From NCBI GenBank assembly GCA_034431495.1, contig DAOUDB010000292.1, positions 1-18,493 on the forward strand: 18,493 nucleotides of DNA, written 5' to 3'. The DNA comes from Roseilinea sp034431495 (lineage in GTDB: Bacteria > Chloroflexota > Anaerolineae > J036 > Brachytrichaceae). Below are positions 7,412 to 14,745 of the stretch, piece by piece (within the stretch, counting starts at the first letter, position 1; every line of letters starts with the position of its first letter). Both the position numbers and the translations under genes were made by a program. Below the pieces are notes generated by a model. It worked only from the letters and a program-made list of their open reading frames with translations, searched no databases and was not told where the DNA came from.

Positions 7412-8182
7412 TCATCGCTGCGCAATCCATTCACGGGTCCACTCGACCGTGTCCAGCCCCAGATCGCAGATCGGGCTGGCCAAGAAGATCAAGCCATCGA
7501 CCCGGCCCTGTTGCAGCCACGCCAAACCCACTTCACACTGCCGCTGGTGCAGGTCCAGCGGCATCGGCCTGGCGTTGCCGAAATCCCACAGGTAACAGCC
7601 CAGCAGCTTGCGCGTGTTTGGCGCCAGCGCCTCCAGACGCGCAAAGTTGGCCTCCAGTTCGGCCAGCTTCTCGGCCGTCCACGTCCAGAACGTGATGACA
7701 TCGCATGGCGCCAGATAGGGCTGGATGGGCAGGCCGAGATCGTGCGCGTACACGACAACGTACAGGTCCAGCGGGCGCGCGGCCGACTTGAGCCGGGCCT
7801 GGAACTGCTCGAGTTCGGTCACGCTGACCCGGCTGATCGCGCCGGCTGCATCGGGTTGATGGAAGAAGTCATCCATGATCGCGCCCGACAGGTTGGGATA
7901 CTGCGCCGCCAGCCGCAGCACTTCGTCCAGGTCTGTGCGCGAAGATGAGCTGTCGCCCACAATCGACCAGACCACGCGGTCGAGCGAGCTGAGCACCAGC
8001 AGGTGCTGATCGAAAGGCGGTTCCGGCTTGTTGCCATAGGTGATGAACAACACGTTGCGCACACCCAGGTGATGGGCGGCCTCGGCCGGCGTAATGCGCG
8101 ACACGCCCGGCAGGTTGTATTGCCCGGCGTAGGCGCCGGCCTCGTGGCACCACAACCACAGCTTGTCTCTCATGTTCCCCAT
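7412..8182 (-). CDS. Conserved-looking hypothetical protein, possibly TIM-barrel
   Basis: I do not recognise a named family for this 256-residue soluble protein. It alternates predicted strands and helices in a way that suggests a TIM barrel: VRNVLFITYG (42-51), VVWSIVGD (70-77), LSGAIMDDFFH (98-108), DLYVVVYAHDLG (139-150), CDVITFWTW (160-168), LLGCYLWDFG (193-202) and VDGLIFLAS (228-236). Acidic and aromatic residues at strand ends (Asp104/Asp105, Trp166/Trp168, Asp200) would line a sugar-type pocket, which is only suggestive. No signal peptide is seen. The ATG at 8182 is chosen because GAGG lies 7 nt upstream; another Met three codons later is possible. It follows the M24 peptidase by 32 nt on the same strand, so the two are probably co-transcribed. 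Confidence 0.7.
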   Translation of the reverse strand: MGNMRDKLWLWCHEAGAYAGQYNLPGVSRITPAEAAHHLGVRNVLFITYGNKPEPPFDQHLLVLSSLDRVVWSIVGDSSSSRTDLDEVLRLAAQYPNLSGAIMDDFFHQPDAAGAISRVSVTELEQFQARLKSAARPLDLYVVVYAHDLGLPIQPYLAPCDVITFWTWTAEKLAELEANFARLEALAPNTRKLLGCYLWDFGNARPMPLDLHQRQCEVGLAWLQQGRVDGLIFLASPICDLGLDTVEWTREWIAQR

Positions 8183-8214
8183 GGATTTGCCTCGCTCCTG
8201 CGCGCCGGCTGGAC

Positions 8215-9363
8215 TCAAGCCGGTTCCGGCATCAGTCGCATCGGATAGTCGGACAGCAGCTCGGCGCCGGCTTCTGTGATGAGATACATGGTCTCCAGCC
8301 GCGCGCCGGCGCGCAGTTCGTCCAGGTAAGCGCCCGGCTCGACCGACACCACATTGCCGGGTTCAAGAATACCCTCGCGCTCGCGGTTGAGATCGGGCGC
8401 CTCATGCGGACGCAGGCCGACGCCGTGCCCGGCATGATGAACGAGACCGGTCGCCGCCAGCGCCGGATGCTCGCGCAGGTGCGCGTCGATCGCCCGCCAC
8501 AATTCAGTGCCCCTGACCCCTGGCTTCAACATCGCTGCCGCAGTGCGTTGCGCGGCGGCCACATGCTCGAACACCGACTGCTGCAAGTCTGTGGGCCGGC
8601 CCACCGCAAACGCGCGGCACAGGTCGCTCCAATAGCCGCGATAGATCGTCCAGGCGTCGATGATGTACAACTCGCCGGCCTCGATGCGCCGGTCGCGCGC
8701 AAAGCCGCCCGGCGCGCCGCTGCGGTAATCGCCGGTGTGCGCGACGATCTCGCCGGCGGCCAGCATGGCGGCGCGCTGCCCGGCTGCCAGCACCTCCAGC
8801 TCATTAGCGCCGGCGCAAATGGCCGCCTGCGCCGCATCGTAGGCCGCCAGATCGGCGCGGATGCTCCAGCGCATCATCTCGATCTCGTCCGGGTCTTTGA
8901 CGCGCTCCAACTCGGCCAGCGCATCGTCGATGGCAAACCACGCCGCCGATTCCCACACCTGGTTGATCGCCGCAGAAAGCGCGCGCGGCATCGACTCGGC
9001 CTGCCACCCAATGCGCCGGCAGGCGCGCTGCCCCTTCAGATGCCGCGCTGCCGCAGCCACCATCTGACGCATCAGATCGGGATTGGTGGTGCCAAGCTGG
9101 CTCGGCTCGTAGGTCAGGCGCTGCTCGACGGCCGCCTCGCCCTGCTCGGTGTGCGCCACCAGCCAGGCATCCCCTTCGGCTTTGAGCACCAGACAGGCCG
9201 GAAAGCGATCGAGCAACAGGCCGGTGAAGTAATAGATCTCGCGGTAATCGGTCAATACTGCGGCGTCCAGCGAGCGAGCCGCCAGAAGCTGGCGCAGCCG
9301 GTGCTGGCGCTGCTGACATCCCGACAGCGTCAGCGCAGGTCGTGAATGAGCATCCATCGTCAT
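8215..9363 (-). CDS. M24-family metallopeptidase (Xaa-Pro aminopeptidase/dipeptidase-like)
   Basis: A 382-residue protein of the pita-bread M24 family, which removes N-terminal residues preceding proline or splits Xaa-Pro dipeptides. The N-terminal creatinase-like domain covers about 1-150 (TDYREIYYFTG). The catalytic domain from about 160 keeps all five metal ligands in order: Asp236 (YIIDAW), Asp247 (GYWSDLCR), His313 (HAGHGVGLRPHE), Glu342 (SVEPGAYL) and Glu357 (ARLETMYL). An active cytosolic enzyme is expected; the exact substrate is not resolved, and proline specificity is family-based. AGGAGG 7 nt upstream sets the start at 9363. It is first of a likely two-gene unit with the hypothetical gene downstream and lies back to back with the sulP gene. 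Confidence 0.85.
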   Translation of the reverse strand: MTMDAHSRPALTLSGCQQRQHRLRQLLAARSLDAAVLTDYREIYYFTGLLLDRFPACLVLKAEGDAWLVAHTEQGEAAVEQRLTYEPSQLGTTNPDLMRQMVAAAARHLKGQRACRRIGWQAESMPRALSAAINQVWESAAWFAIDDALAELERVKDPDEIEMMRWSIRADLAAYDAAQAAICAGANELEVLAAGQRAAMLAAGEIVAHTGDYRSGAPGGFARDRRIEAGELYIIDAWTIYRGYWSDLCRAFAVGRPTDLQQSVFEHVAAAQRTAAAMLKPGVRGTELWRAIDAHLREHPALAATGLVHHAGHGVGLRPHEAPDLNREREGILEPGNVVSVEPGAYLDELRAGARLETMYLITEAGAELLSDYPMRLMPEPA

Positions 9364-9448
9364 CCTCTCTCCTCCTTGCGCGATGACTCAACTGGTGAAA
9401 CAAATTCTCCCGCAGGGCGCGCGTCAGCGGGCGTCCAGACGCATCAGG

Positions 9449-9465
9449 TTTCGCTGTGAGCGAAA
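9449..9465. promoter_or_regulatory. 17-bp inverted repeat in the M24/sulP divergent region
   Basis: TTTCGCT-GTG-AGCGAAA is a perfect 7+3+7 inverted repeat roughly midway between the M24 gene start (9363) and the sulP start (9535). Its size and symmetry fit a dimeric repressor operator. No regulator gene is adjacent, so the binding protein is unknown. A hairpin role in the M24 leader RNA is the alternative. Confidence 0.4.
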
Positions 9466-9514
9466 GTCTATCCCATCCTTCACAAGCCGGCTTGCAGCGC
9501 GCCAGCGCTCGATC

Positions 9515-9523
9515 TGGTATCCT
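9515..9523 (+). promoter_or_regulatory. Extended -10 promoter element for sulP
   Basis: TGGTATCCT matches the extended -10 pattern TGnTATnnT and ends 11 nt before the sulP ATG. No Shine-Dalgarno lies between them, so the mRNA is probably leaderless or has a leader of only a few bases. No good -35 is seen, which is usual for extended -10 promoters. Confidence 0.45.
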
Positions 9524-9534
9524 CCCGCCCGTCT

Positions 9535-11241
9535 ATGCGCCAACTTCTCTCACGGGCGTTGCCGGGTCTGGCGAGTCTCGGCGCATATCGCCGGGCCTGG
9601 CTGCGCAGCGACATCGTCGCCGGCATGACGGTGTTCGCCGTGTCCGTGCCGTCCGTGATTGCCTACGCGCAACTGGCCGGCGTGCCGGCAGTGACTGGCC
9701 TGTACGCCGCTCTGGTCGCCATGCTCTGTTACGCGCTACTTGGGACTTCGCGCCAGCTCATCATGGGGCCAGAGGCGACGAGCGCGATCATCGTGGCCAG
9801 CGTATTGGCGCCGCTCACCAACCACGGCGACCCGGCGCGCCAGGTTGCGCTGGCATCCATGCTTGCGCTGATGGTCGGCCTGATCGCCATCGGCGCCGGC
9901 CTGCTGAAGGTGGGCTTTCTGGCCGACTTCTTCTCCAAACCTTTGCTCACCGGCTATACGCTCGGCACCGGGCTGATCATCCTCGCCAGCCAGTTGGGCC
10001 GGCTGCTGGGCGTGCGCCTGGAAAACGACGACTTCTTCCCCAGACTGCTGGAGATGGCGTCCAAACTCGATCAGATTCACCCGCTAACGCTGGCGCTGGG
10101 CGGCGCCGGGATTGCCTTCATACTGGTCCTGCGGCGATTCGCGCGCAAAGCGCCGGGGTCGCTTGCGCTGGTCGCCCTGATGACGGGCGCCTCCGCGCTG
10201 CTCGATCTCAAGCAGCACGGGCTGGCTGTGGTTGGTCTGGTTCCGACCGGCCTGCCGGTGGTGGCGTTGCCGGCCATCTCGCTGGCCGATGTGCGCGATC
10301 TGTTGCTGCCGGCGCTCAGCCTGTCGCTGATCGTGTTTGCCGATGTGGTGCTCACGGCGCGCCTGTACGCCCGGCGCAACGGATACGAGATCGATGCGAG
10401 TCAGGAGCTGGTCGCGCTCGGCGCGTGCAATCTGGCAGCCGGCCTCACCGGCGGCTTCACCGTCGCCGCCAGCGGCTCGCGCACGGTCGTCAACGACGAT
10501 CTGGGCAATAAGTCGCAGATGTCCGGCATCGTTGCGGCGGCGCTCATTGTGCCGTTTCTGCTGTTTTTTACGCCCCTGCTCAGCGAGCTGCCGACTGTGG
10601 CGCTGGCCAGCATCATCTTTGTGGCGGCCTTCCGGCTGATTGACGTGCGGGGTATGCTGGAGCTGGCGCGCATGCGCCGGTCGGAATTCGGGCTGGCACT
10701 GGTGACGATCCTGGGTGTGCTCACGGTGGGCATTCTGCAGGGCATTCTGTTCACTGTAGCTCTGTCGATGATGGTGATGGTTGCTCGCACCGCCCGGCCC
10801 TACGATGCAGTGCTGGTCAGCGTGGAAGGCATCGATCGCTTTCATGCCGTCGATCGGGTCGACAGCGTTGAGCTGATGCCCGGCCTGATCGTGTATCGTT
10901 TCCATGCCCCGCTATTCTTCGCCAATGCCCAGCGTTTTCAGACGCGTGTCAAGCAGTTGATTGCGCGCGCCAGGCAGCCGGTGCGCTGGGTCCTCATCAG
11001 CGCCGAGCCGATTATCGACATCGACTCGAGCGCCGCAGAGATCATCCATCAACTGGATGTCGAGCTAGACGCGCGCGGGATCGAGTTGCACTTCGCCGGC
11101 GCCAGCCCGCCGCTGAAATGGATGCTGGGCCAGACCGGCCTGACCGACAAAGTGGGCGAACATGCCTTCTATTCCAGCGTGAATATCGGGGTGAAGGCAT
11201 ACCTCCATCACCTGAATCAAAACGGCCCGCAGGGCGGTTAA
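9535..11241 (+). CDS. SulP/SLC26-family anion transporter with STAS domain
   Basis: A 568-residue inner-membrane transporter. The N-terminal part to about residue 415 is highly hydrophobic with the SulP layout of many transmembrane helices: DIVAGMTVFAVSVPSVIAYA (26-45) matches the family's first conserved segment, followed by GVPAVTGLYAAL, and GNLAAG-type GACNLAAGLTGGFTVAASGSRT comes later. The cytosolic C-terminus (about 440-550) is a STAS domain with the IDIDSSA motif (Asp495, Asp497, Ser498), where Ser is phosphorylated in anti-sigma antagonists. Family substrates include sulfate, bicarbonate and dicarboxylates; nothing here decides among them. The start at 9535 has an extended -10 element 11 nt upstream and no Shine-Dalgarno. 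The stop codon lies in the loop of a strong hairpin. Confidence 0.88.
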   Translation: MRQLLSRALPGLASLGAYRRAWLRSDIVAGMTVFAVSVPSVIAYAQLAGVPAVTGLYAALVAMLCYALLGTSRQLIMGPEATSAIIVASVLAPLTNHGDPARQVALASMLALMVGLIAIGAGLLKVGFLADFFSKPLLTGYTLGTGLIILASQLGRLLGVRLENDDFFPRLLEMASKLDQIHPLTLALGGAGIAFILVLRRFARKAPGSLALVALMTGASALLDLKQHGLAVVGLVPTGLPVVALPAISLADVRDLLLPALSLSLIVFADVVLTARLYARRNGYEIDASQELVALGACNLAAGLTGGFTVAASGSRTVVNDDLGNKSQMSGIVAAALIVPFLLFFTPLLSELPTVALASIIFVAAFRLIDVRGMLELARMRRSEFGLALVTILGVLTVGILQGILFTVALSMMVMVARTARPYDAVLVSVEGIDRFHAVDRVDSVELMPGLIVYRFHAPLFFANAQRFQTRVKQLIARARQPVRWVLISAEPIIDIDSSAAEIIHQLDVELDARGIELHFAGASPPLKWMLGQTGLTDKVGEHAFYSSVNIGVKAYLHHLNQNGPQGG

Positions 11242-11252
11242 CGCCTTGCGGG
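11226..11252. terminator. Hairpin overlapping the sulP stop, between convergent genes
   Basis: CCCGCAGGGCG and CGCCTTGCGGG pair over 11 bp (one G-U on the plus-strand RNA) around the loop GTTAA, which contains the sulP TAA stop. It sits 36 nt from the stop of the convergent URO-D gene. The plus-strand tail (GTGTGTGTCTATGT) is only partly T-rich. It probably ends sulP transcription and could act for both strands. Confidence 0.55.
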
Positions 11253-11287
11253 TCGCTGTGTGTGTCTATGTCGGGATATGGCCGGGC

Positions 11288-12442
11288 TTAACCGAACGTC
11301 TGGCGCATCCTGTCGCAGTAATACTGCACGTTTTCCCATTTTGCGTCGCCGGCGATGCGGTGATCCATGCATGGCAGATACCCGCCCAGATCGACCAGCC
11401 GCTTCAGCCGTTCGATTTCGGCATCCACCGCCGCGTAGTCATACTTGAACACGCGCTTGTCCATGCCGCCCACGCCGCGAATGGCCCGGCCGTATTTCTC
11501 GCGCCACGGCGCCAGGCTGGCGTGCCACGTGCCCACCTCGATCGGGAACATCACGTTGACGCCGTTCTCGATCCACGTCGGGATCAGGTGATCGATCATG
11601 CCATCGCAGTCGAGCGAGACAAGGTCAATGCCATGCCGATGCAGCAGGTCGGTGATGCGCTTGTAGTGCGGGCCGACCTTTTTGTGGAACACTTTAGGGC
11701 TGACCAGCGGGCCGTTCTTGTAGCAAATATCCTCCCAGAAATGCCCGATGTCGAACCTGGCCCCGCTGGCGAGCGCCGCTTCTGTGTTGCGATAGCACAG
11801 CTCGGCGTTGGTGTCGATCATCTCGTCGAACAGGTCTTCGTCATCGGCAGACAGATACGAGAGATTAACCACGCCGACCACGTCGCGCAGCGCGCCGTAC
11901 AAACTGCCGCAGTGCAGCAGGATATGCGTCTCACGGTTCGGGTCCATCAGGAATTCCTTGCCGCCCTGGTCGAAACGCTTGAGCGCGCCGTCACAGTTGA
12001 CCCACGCTCTGGTCACGCGCTCGGGGAAGAACCGGTAGCGATCTTTGTAGATCTCATCCCATTCCTTGCGGCCCTTGAGGGTGTGGTCGATCTCGGCAGG
12101 GATGCCGTCCACATCGTCGCCCTGAAGCACTACCACGCCTTCGCTGTTCAGGAACTTGCGCATGCCGTCGGGCATGACTTCGATCACCTTTGGCTCGAAC
12201 ATCGGCCAGATGCGCGCGTGCGGCGCGAAGATGCGGTGATAGTTGCCGTCGAAGCCCAGCTTGCGCGAGAGGGCGTCTTCATCAGGGCTGCCGTCGGAGA
12301 TGTTGGGATACTCGGCCGGGTCGAAGTGGCCTTCGGCGGCCCACTTCTTGAGCGTCGCCTCCAGAAAACCGAAATGGACGATGGGCAGGCGATCGTAGTT
12401 CTCGTAATTCAGCACGGCCAGAATGCGTTGCCGGGTGTTCAT
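11288..12442 (-). CDS. Uroporphyrinogen decarboxylase superfamily protein (not HemE)
   Basis: A 384-residue protein of the URO-D superfamily, which contains haem-pathway decarboxylases and corrinoid/coenzyme-M methyltransferases (MtaA, CmuA type). It begins MNTRQRILAVLNYENYDRLPIV, the usual opening (T-x-R-x-R-h-x-x-x-L, then D-R-x-P) of the URO-D-like group, and has GIDLVSLDCDGM, the NGVNVMFPIEVG segment and a C-terminal GGYLPCMDHRIAGD. The RQAGR motif of true HemE is absent, so haem synthesis is unlikely. A demethylase or methyltransferase role is possible, but no corrinoid protein or reductive activase lies nearby. AGGAG 5 nt upstream sets the start at 12442. It follows the L,D-transpeptidase by 75 nt; whether they share a transcript is unclear. 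Confidence 0.8.
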   Translation of the reverse strand: MNTRQRILAVLNYENYDRLPIVHFGFLEATLKKWAAEGHFDPAEYPNISDGSPDEDALSRKLGFDGNYHRIFAPHARIWPMFEPKVIEVMPDGMRKFLNSEGVVVLQGDDVDGIPAEIDHTLKGRKEWDEIYKDRYRFFPERVTRAWVNCDGALKRFDQGGKEFLMDPNRETHILLHCGSLYGALRDVVGVVNLSYLSADDEDLFDEMIDTNAELCYRNTEAALASGARFDIGHFWEDICYKNGPLVSPKVFHKKVGPHYKRITDLLHRHGIDLVSLDCDGMIDHLIPTWIENGVNVMFPIEVGTWHASLAPWREKYGRAIRGVGGMDKRVFKYDYAAVDAEIERLKRLVDLGGYLPCMDHRIAGDAKWENVQYYCDRMRQTFG

Positions 12443-12517
12443 GCGCTCTCCTGTGGGGTGGTCTTGAGTTGTCGGCAAGTATGCGCGATTTTGTTTGCGA
12501 CGCAAGCGCCCGGCGCG

Positions 12518-13606
12518 CTACCACACCCAGACCCAGGTGCCGGGGTTATTGGGGCCGGCCTTGGCGTATCCCCACTGACTGGCGGGCGGCTCTGTCCAGT
12601 CGAACAACCAGCGCGCGTCGCGGATGGACAGATTGACGCAGCCCCGGCTCTTCTTGAATCCGAAGCCATCGTGCCAGTAGGCGCCGTGCAACGCATAATC
12701 GCCGGAGAAGAACATGTTGAACGGAACCTCTTCCAGGTAATACTCGCCCAGTTCAGGGTCTCCTGCGCCGTTATACATCGGCTGCAAGCGATTCTTGTAC
12801 TGAATCTGGAACACCCCTTTGATCGTTTCCCACTTAGGCAGCCCGCTCGACACCAGCGACGCAAAGATCAGGCGCTCGCCCTCGTAAGCGGCCAGCGTCT
12901 GCTCATAGATGTTGACAAAAATCCATTTGCCATGCAGCCGCTCGCGCGTGTTCTTGACCTGCGGGGGCGCCTGGCGCGGTGTCACAATGCCCAGCCGCTG
13001 CTGGCGCGTCCACTGTTGTTCGCCGATGCGGTACCAGATCGTTGCGCCGGCAACGGCCTTCTCATAGATTTGCACCACATCATAGCGGCGATACACCGGC
13101 GCGGCAGTGTTCGCAGCCCCGTCCGGCTCCACCGTCGGCTGAAACTCGCTCAACACCCAGGCAAACGGGCGATCCGGAGTCTCGTCGAAGAACCGGCCCT
13201 GGAAACGCGACGGCCGGGTGAACGTCAGCTTGTCCGCCAGGATCCATTCCTCCGCGTTGATCTGGCTGACGCGCACGCCTTCGATCTCGACCGTGTTCAG
13301 GACGGTGACCCACTCATAGCCGTTCAACTCCCTGACCGGCGAGAGATTGGCAATCGCGTCTTCAGGCGTGCGAAACACCGGCACTTTGCCGCCGGCCGTG
13401 TTGACATGCGCGTAAAGCTTGTTGAACAACGGATCGTCTTCCGTCTGTTCACCGGTTGGCGCCGTCTGCGCAATCGGCGCCGCATGGGCCGGCCCCGCAA
13501 CCAGGCACAATGTCGCCAACGCAATCGCCGCAGCAATGAGCATTTTGACGGATTGCCGGGCCACGAGGCTGCCGGCGATGAATGCCGACCTGATCTGCAC
13601 TTCCAT
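12518..13606 (-). CDS. Secreted L,D-transpeptidase (YkuD domain)
   Basis: A 362-residue exported cell-wall enzyme that forms L,D cross-links or attaches groups to peptidoglycan stem peptides. An n-region of about 34 residues leads into a hydrophobic core (MLIAAAIALATLCLVAG) with a likely signal peptidase I site after AHA, near residue 42. No lipobox is present. The middle part is a beta-rich region of unknown class. The C-terminal YkuD domain begins near KWIFVNIYEQTLAAYEG and carries the catalytic block: His307, His312 and Cys323 in HGAYWH and SRGCVNLS. Start choice is uncertain: ATG 13606 is preferred; ATG 13543 would leave a signal peptide without basic residues; TTG 13645 would add RLRLRLRL from the CTCAAC repeat. 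Confidence 0.85.
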   Translation of the reverse strand: MEVQIRSAFIAGSLVARQSVKMLIAAAIALATLCLVAGPAHAAPIAQTAPTGEQTEDDPLFNKLYAHVNTAGGKVPVFRTPEDAIANLSPVRELNGYEWVTVLNTVEIEGVRVSQINAEEWILADKLTFTRPSRFQGRFFDETPDRPFAWVLSEFQPTVEPDGAANTAAPVYRRYDVVQIYEKAVAGATIWYRIGEQQWTRQQRLGIVTPRQAPPQVKNTRERLHGKWIFVNIYEQTLAAYEGERLIFASLVSSGLPKWETIKGVFQIQYKNRLQPMYNGAGDPELGEYYLEEVPFNMFFSGDYALHGAYWHDGFGFKKSRGCVNLSIRDARWLFDWTEPPASQWGYAKAGPNNPGTWVWVW

Positions 13607-13613
13607 ACCCAAT

Positions 13614-13637
13614 CTCAACCTCAACCTCAACCTGAAT
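13614..13637. repeat. Short CTCAAC hexamer repeat at the L,D-transpeptidase 5' end
   Basis: Three perfect CTCAAC copies (13614-13631) and one diverged copy (CTGAAT) lie just upstream of the preferred start codon. Read on the minus strand they give GTTGAG units. If translated from an upstream TTG they would encode alternating Arg-Leu. CCAATCATCAATCAT-type sequence continues next to them (13642-13656). Confidence 0.7.
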
Positions 13638-13651
13638 CGGTCCAATCATCA

Positions 13652-13657
13652 ATCATA
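13652..13657 (-). promoter_or_regulatory. Possible -10 box for the L,D-transpeptidase gene
   Basis: The minus strand reads TATGAT here. It lies 45 nt upstream of the preferred ATG at 13606 and 6 nt upstream of an in-frame TTG at 13645. No clear -35 is visible. If used, the leader RNA would carry the GTTGAG repeats. Confidence 0.3.
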
Positions 13658-13723
13658 AACACCTGGCGCGCGCCTTCGTGACGCGCCACGCACGCCGGGC
13701 GCGCGATTCGCCAATAAGACAAC

Positions 13724-13754
13724 GCCGGGGATCGCGACGCGCACGATCCCCGGC
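13724..13754 (-). terminator. Intrinsic terminator of ubiA
   Basis: GCCGGGGATCG at 13724-13734 and CGATCCCCGGC at 13744-13754 form a perfect 11-bp stem with a 9-nt loop, 31 nt after the ubiA stop. On the minus strand the stem is followed by GTTGTCTTATT, moderately T-rich. This fits a rho-independent terminator and separates ubiA from the L,D-transpeptidase gene. Confidence 0.65.
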
Positions 13755-13785
13755 ATAACAACAACGTGATCTGACGCCTGCGCAG

Positions 13786-14703
13786 CTAACCCAGCGGGCC
13801 GAGCTTGTCTGCCACGAACCAGACCAGAAAAGTGATCACGCCCAACAACAATACCGGCTGATGCATCGACTCGCGGTCTTCGATCATGTGGACCCGGCCG
13901 CGAATTAAATCCCACAGCCTGTCTGCAAAAAGCATGGGGCCAACCACCACCGGCACGATCAACAACCACAACGGGATCACCTGCATAGCAATGAAAGCAA
14001 CCATGACCACAATGGCGCCCACGATCGACAGAATCATCAGCACTTTCGTCCACTTCGCGCCGATCAGGTCGGCGGTGTGGCGAATGCCGGCTTTCTTGTC
14101 CACCACCGCGTCGCGCATCTCATTGTTCAATTCGCCGTACACCGAAACGAACACGACCATGAGAAAGAACAACCAGCTATAGGGCTTGCCCTGGTCGTAG
14201 GTGAAATAGGCGCATAGGAATTGCAGGCCAGCCAGCGACAGGCTATGCGAGATCAGATCGGCCACCGGCACCGCCTTCAACCGCGCAACGCGCCACGAAT
14301 ACAGAAACGCCAGCAACAGACAAAACGCGCCCAGCAGGAATGGCAACAGCCCCAGCAGCGCATACAACCCCATCAACGCCACCGCCACCACGGCGCAGGC
14401 CGCTATGCCCATGCGCGGCGAGATCATGCCGGCGCTGATCGGATTGCGCGCCGCCTTCCTGGCATCCAGCGCATCGTCCGGCGCGTCCTCCACATCGTTG
14501 TACATGAAAGCAAATCCAACAACCAGAATGTTGGCGATGAAGACGATGAGCAGGCGCAGGTCGAAATCCCCCCCGCCCAGCTTGGCGCCCATCATGGTCG
14601 TCAGGGCGACAAACAACACATACTCGCGGTAGCGCGTCAGCGCCAGCAAGCCGCGCACAGGCCGGCGCAGCCAGCGCATGGTGATCCTGATGGATGTAGG
14701 CAT
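13786..14703 (-). CDS. UbiA-family prenyltransferase
   Basis: Integral-membrane aromatic prenyltransferase of 305 residues. The first prenyl-diphosphate/Mg2+ motif is YNDVEDAPDDALD (Asn69, Asp70, Asp73, Asp77) followed by KAARNPISAG; the second is RDAVVDKKAGI (Asp198, Asp202). Hydrophobic stretches between them fit the family's eight to nine helices. UbiA members make menaquinone, ubiquinone, haem O, chlorophyll tails or decaprenyl-phosphoryl ribose; the sequence and neighbours do not decide which. The start at 14703 is chosen over an open frame reaching further upstream, because that extension would overlap smc in antisense and a TATAAT lies 7 nt before this ATG with no Shine-Dalgarno. It is divergent from smc across 42 nt. 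Confidence 0.85.
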   Translation of the reverse strand: MPTSIRITMRWLRRPVRGLLALTRYREYVLFVALTTMMGAKLGGGDFDLRLLIVFIANILVVGFAFMYNDVEDAPDDALDARKAARNPISAGMISPRMGIAACAVVAVALMGLYALLGLLPFLLGAFCLLLAFLYSWRVARLKAVPVADLISHSLSLAGLQFLCAYFTYDQGKPYSWLFFLMVVFVSVYGELNNEMRDAVVDKKAGIRHTADLIGAKWTKVLMILSIVGAIVVMVAFIAMQVIPLWLLIVPVVVGPMLFADRLWDLIRGRVHMIEDRESMHQPVLLLGVITFLVWFVADKLGPLG

Positions 14704-14710
14704 GACCGTG

Positions 14711-14736
14711 ATTATACGGTTGCGCGGCGGTACAAT
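14711..14736. promoter_or_regulatory. Divergent -10 boxes for ubiA and smc
   Basis: TATAAT on the minus strand (14716 to 14711) lies 7 nt before the ubiA ATG. TACAAT on the plus strand (14731-14736) lies 9 nt before the smc ATG. The 42-nt gap has room for neither a normal leader nor a Shine-Dalgarno, so both mRNAs are probably leaderless. No good -35 hexamers are apparent. Confidence 0.6.
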
Positions 14737-14745
14737 GCGCCTCCG

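Noticed and set aside
11288..12442. HemE (haem-pathway uroporphyrinogen decarboxylase)
   Set aside because: The N-terminal RQAGR substrate motif is missing and the opening and C-terminal motifs match the URO-D-like methyltransferase group instead.
11246..13681. 811-codon open frame on the plus strand
   Set aside because: It is antisense to the URO-D-like gene and the L,D-transpeptidase gene and crosses the gap between them. Both opposing genes have clear family motifs and catalytic residues. The translation is typical shadow coding of GC-rich sequence.
14221..14745. Upstream extension of the smc frame by 175 codons
   Set aside because: The extension is antisense to ubiA and Gln/Arg/His-rich. 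The canonical SMC N-terminus begins at 14746 with a promoter box just upstream.
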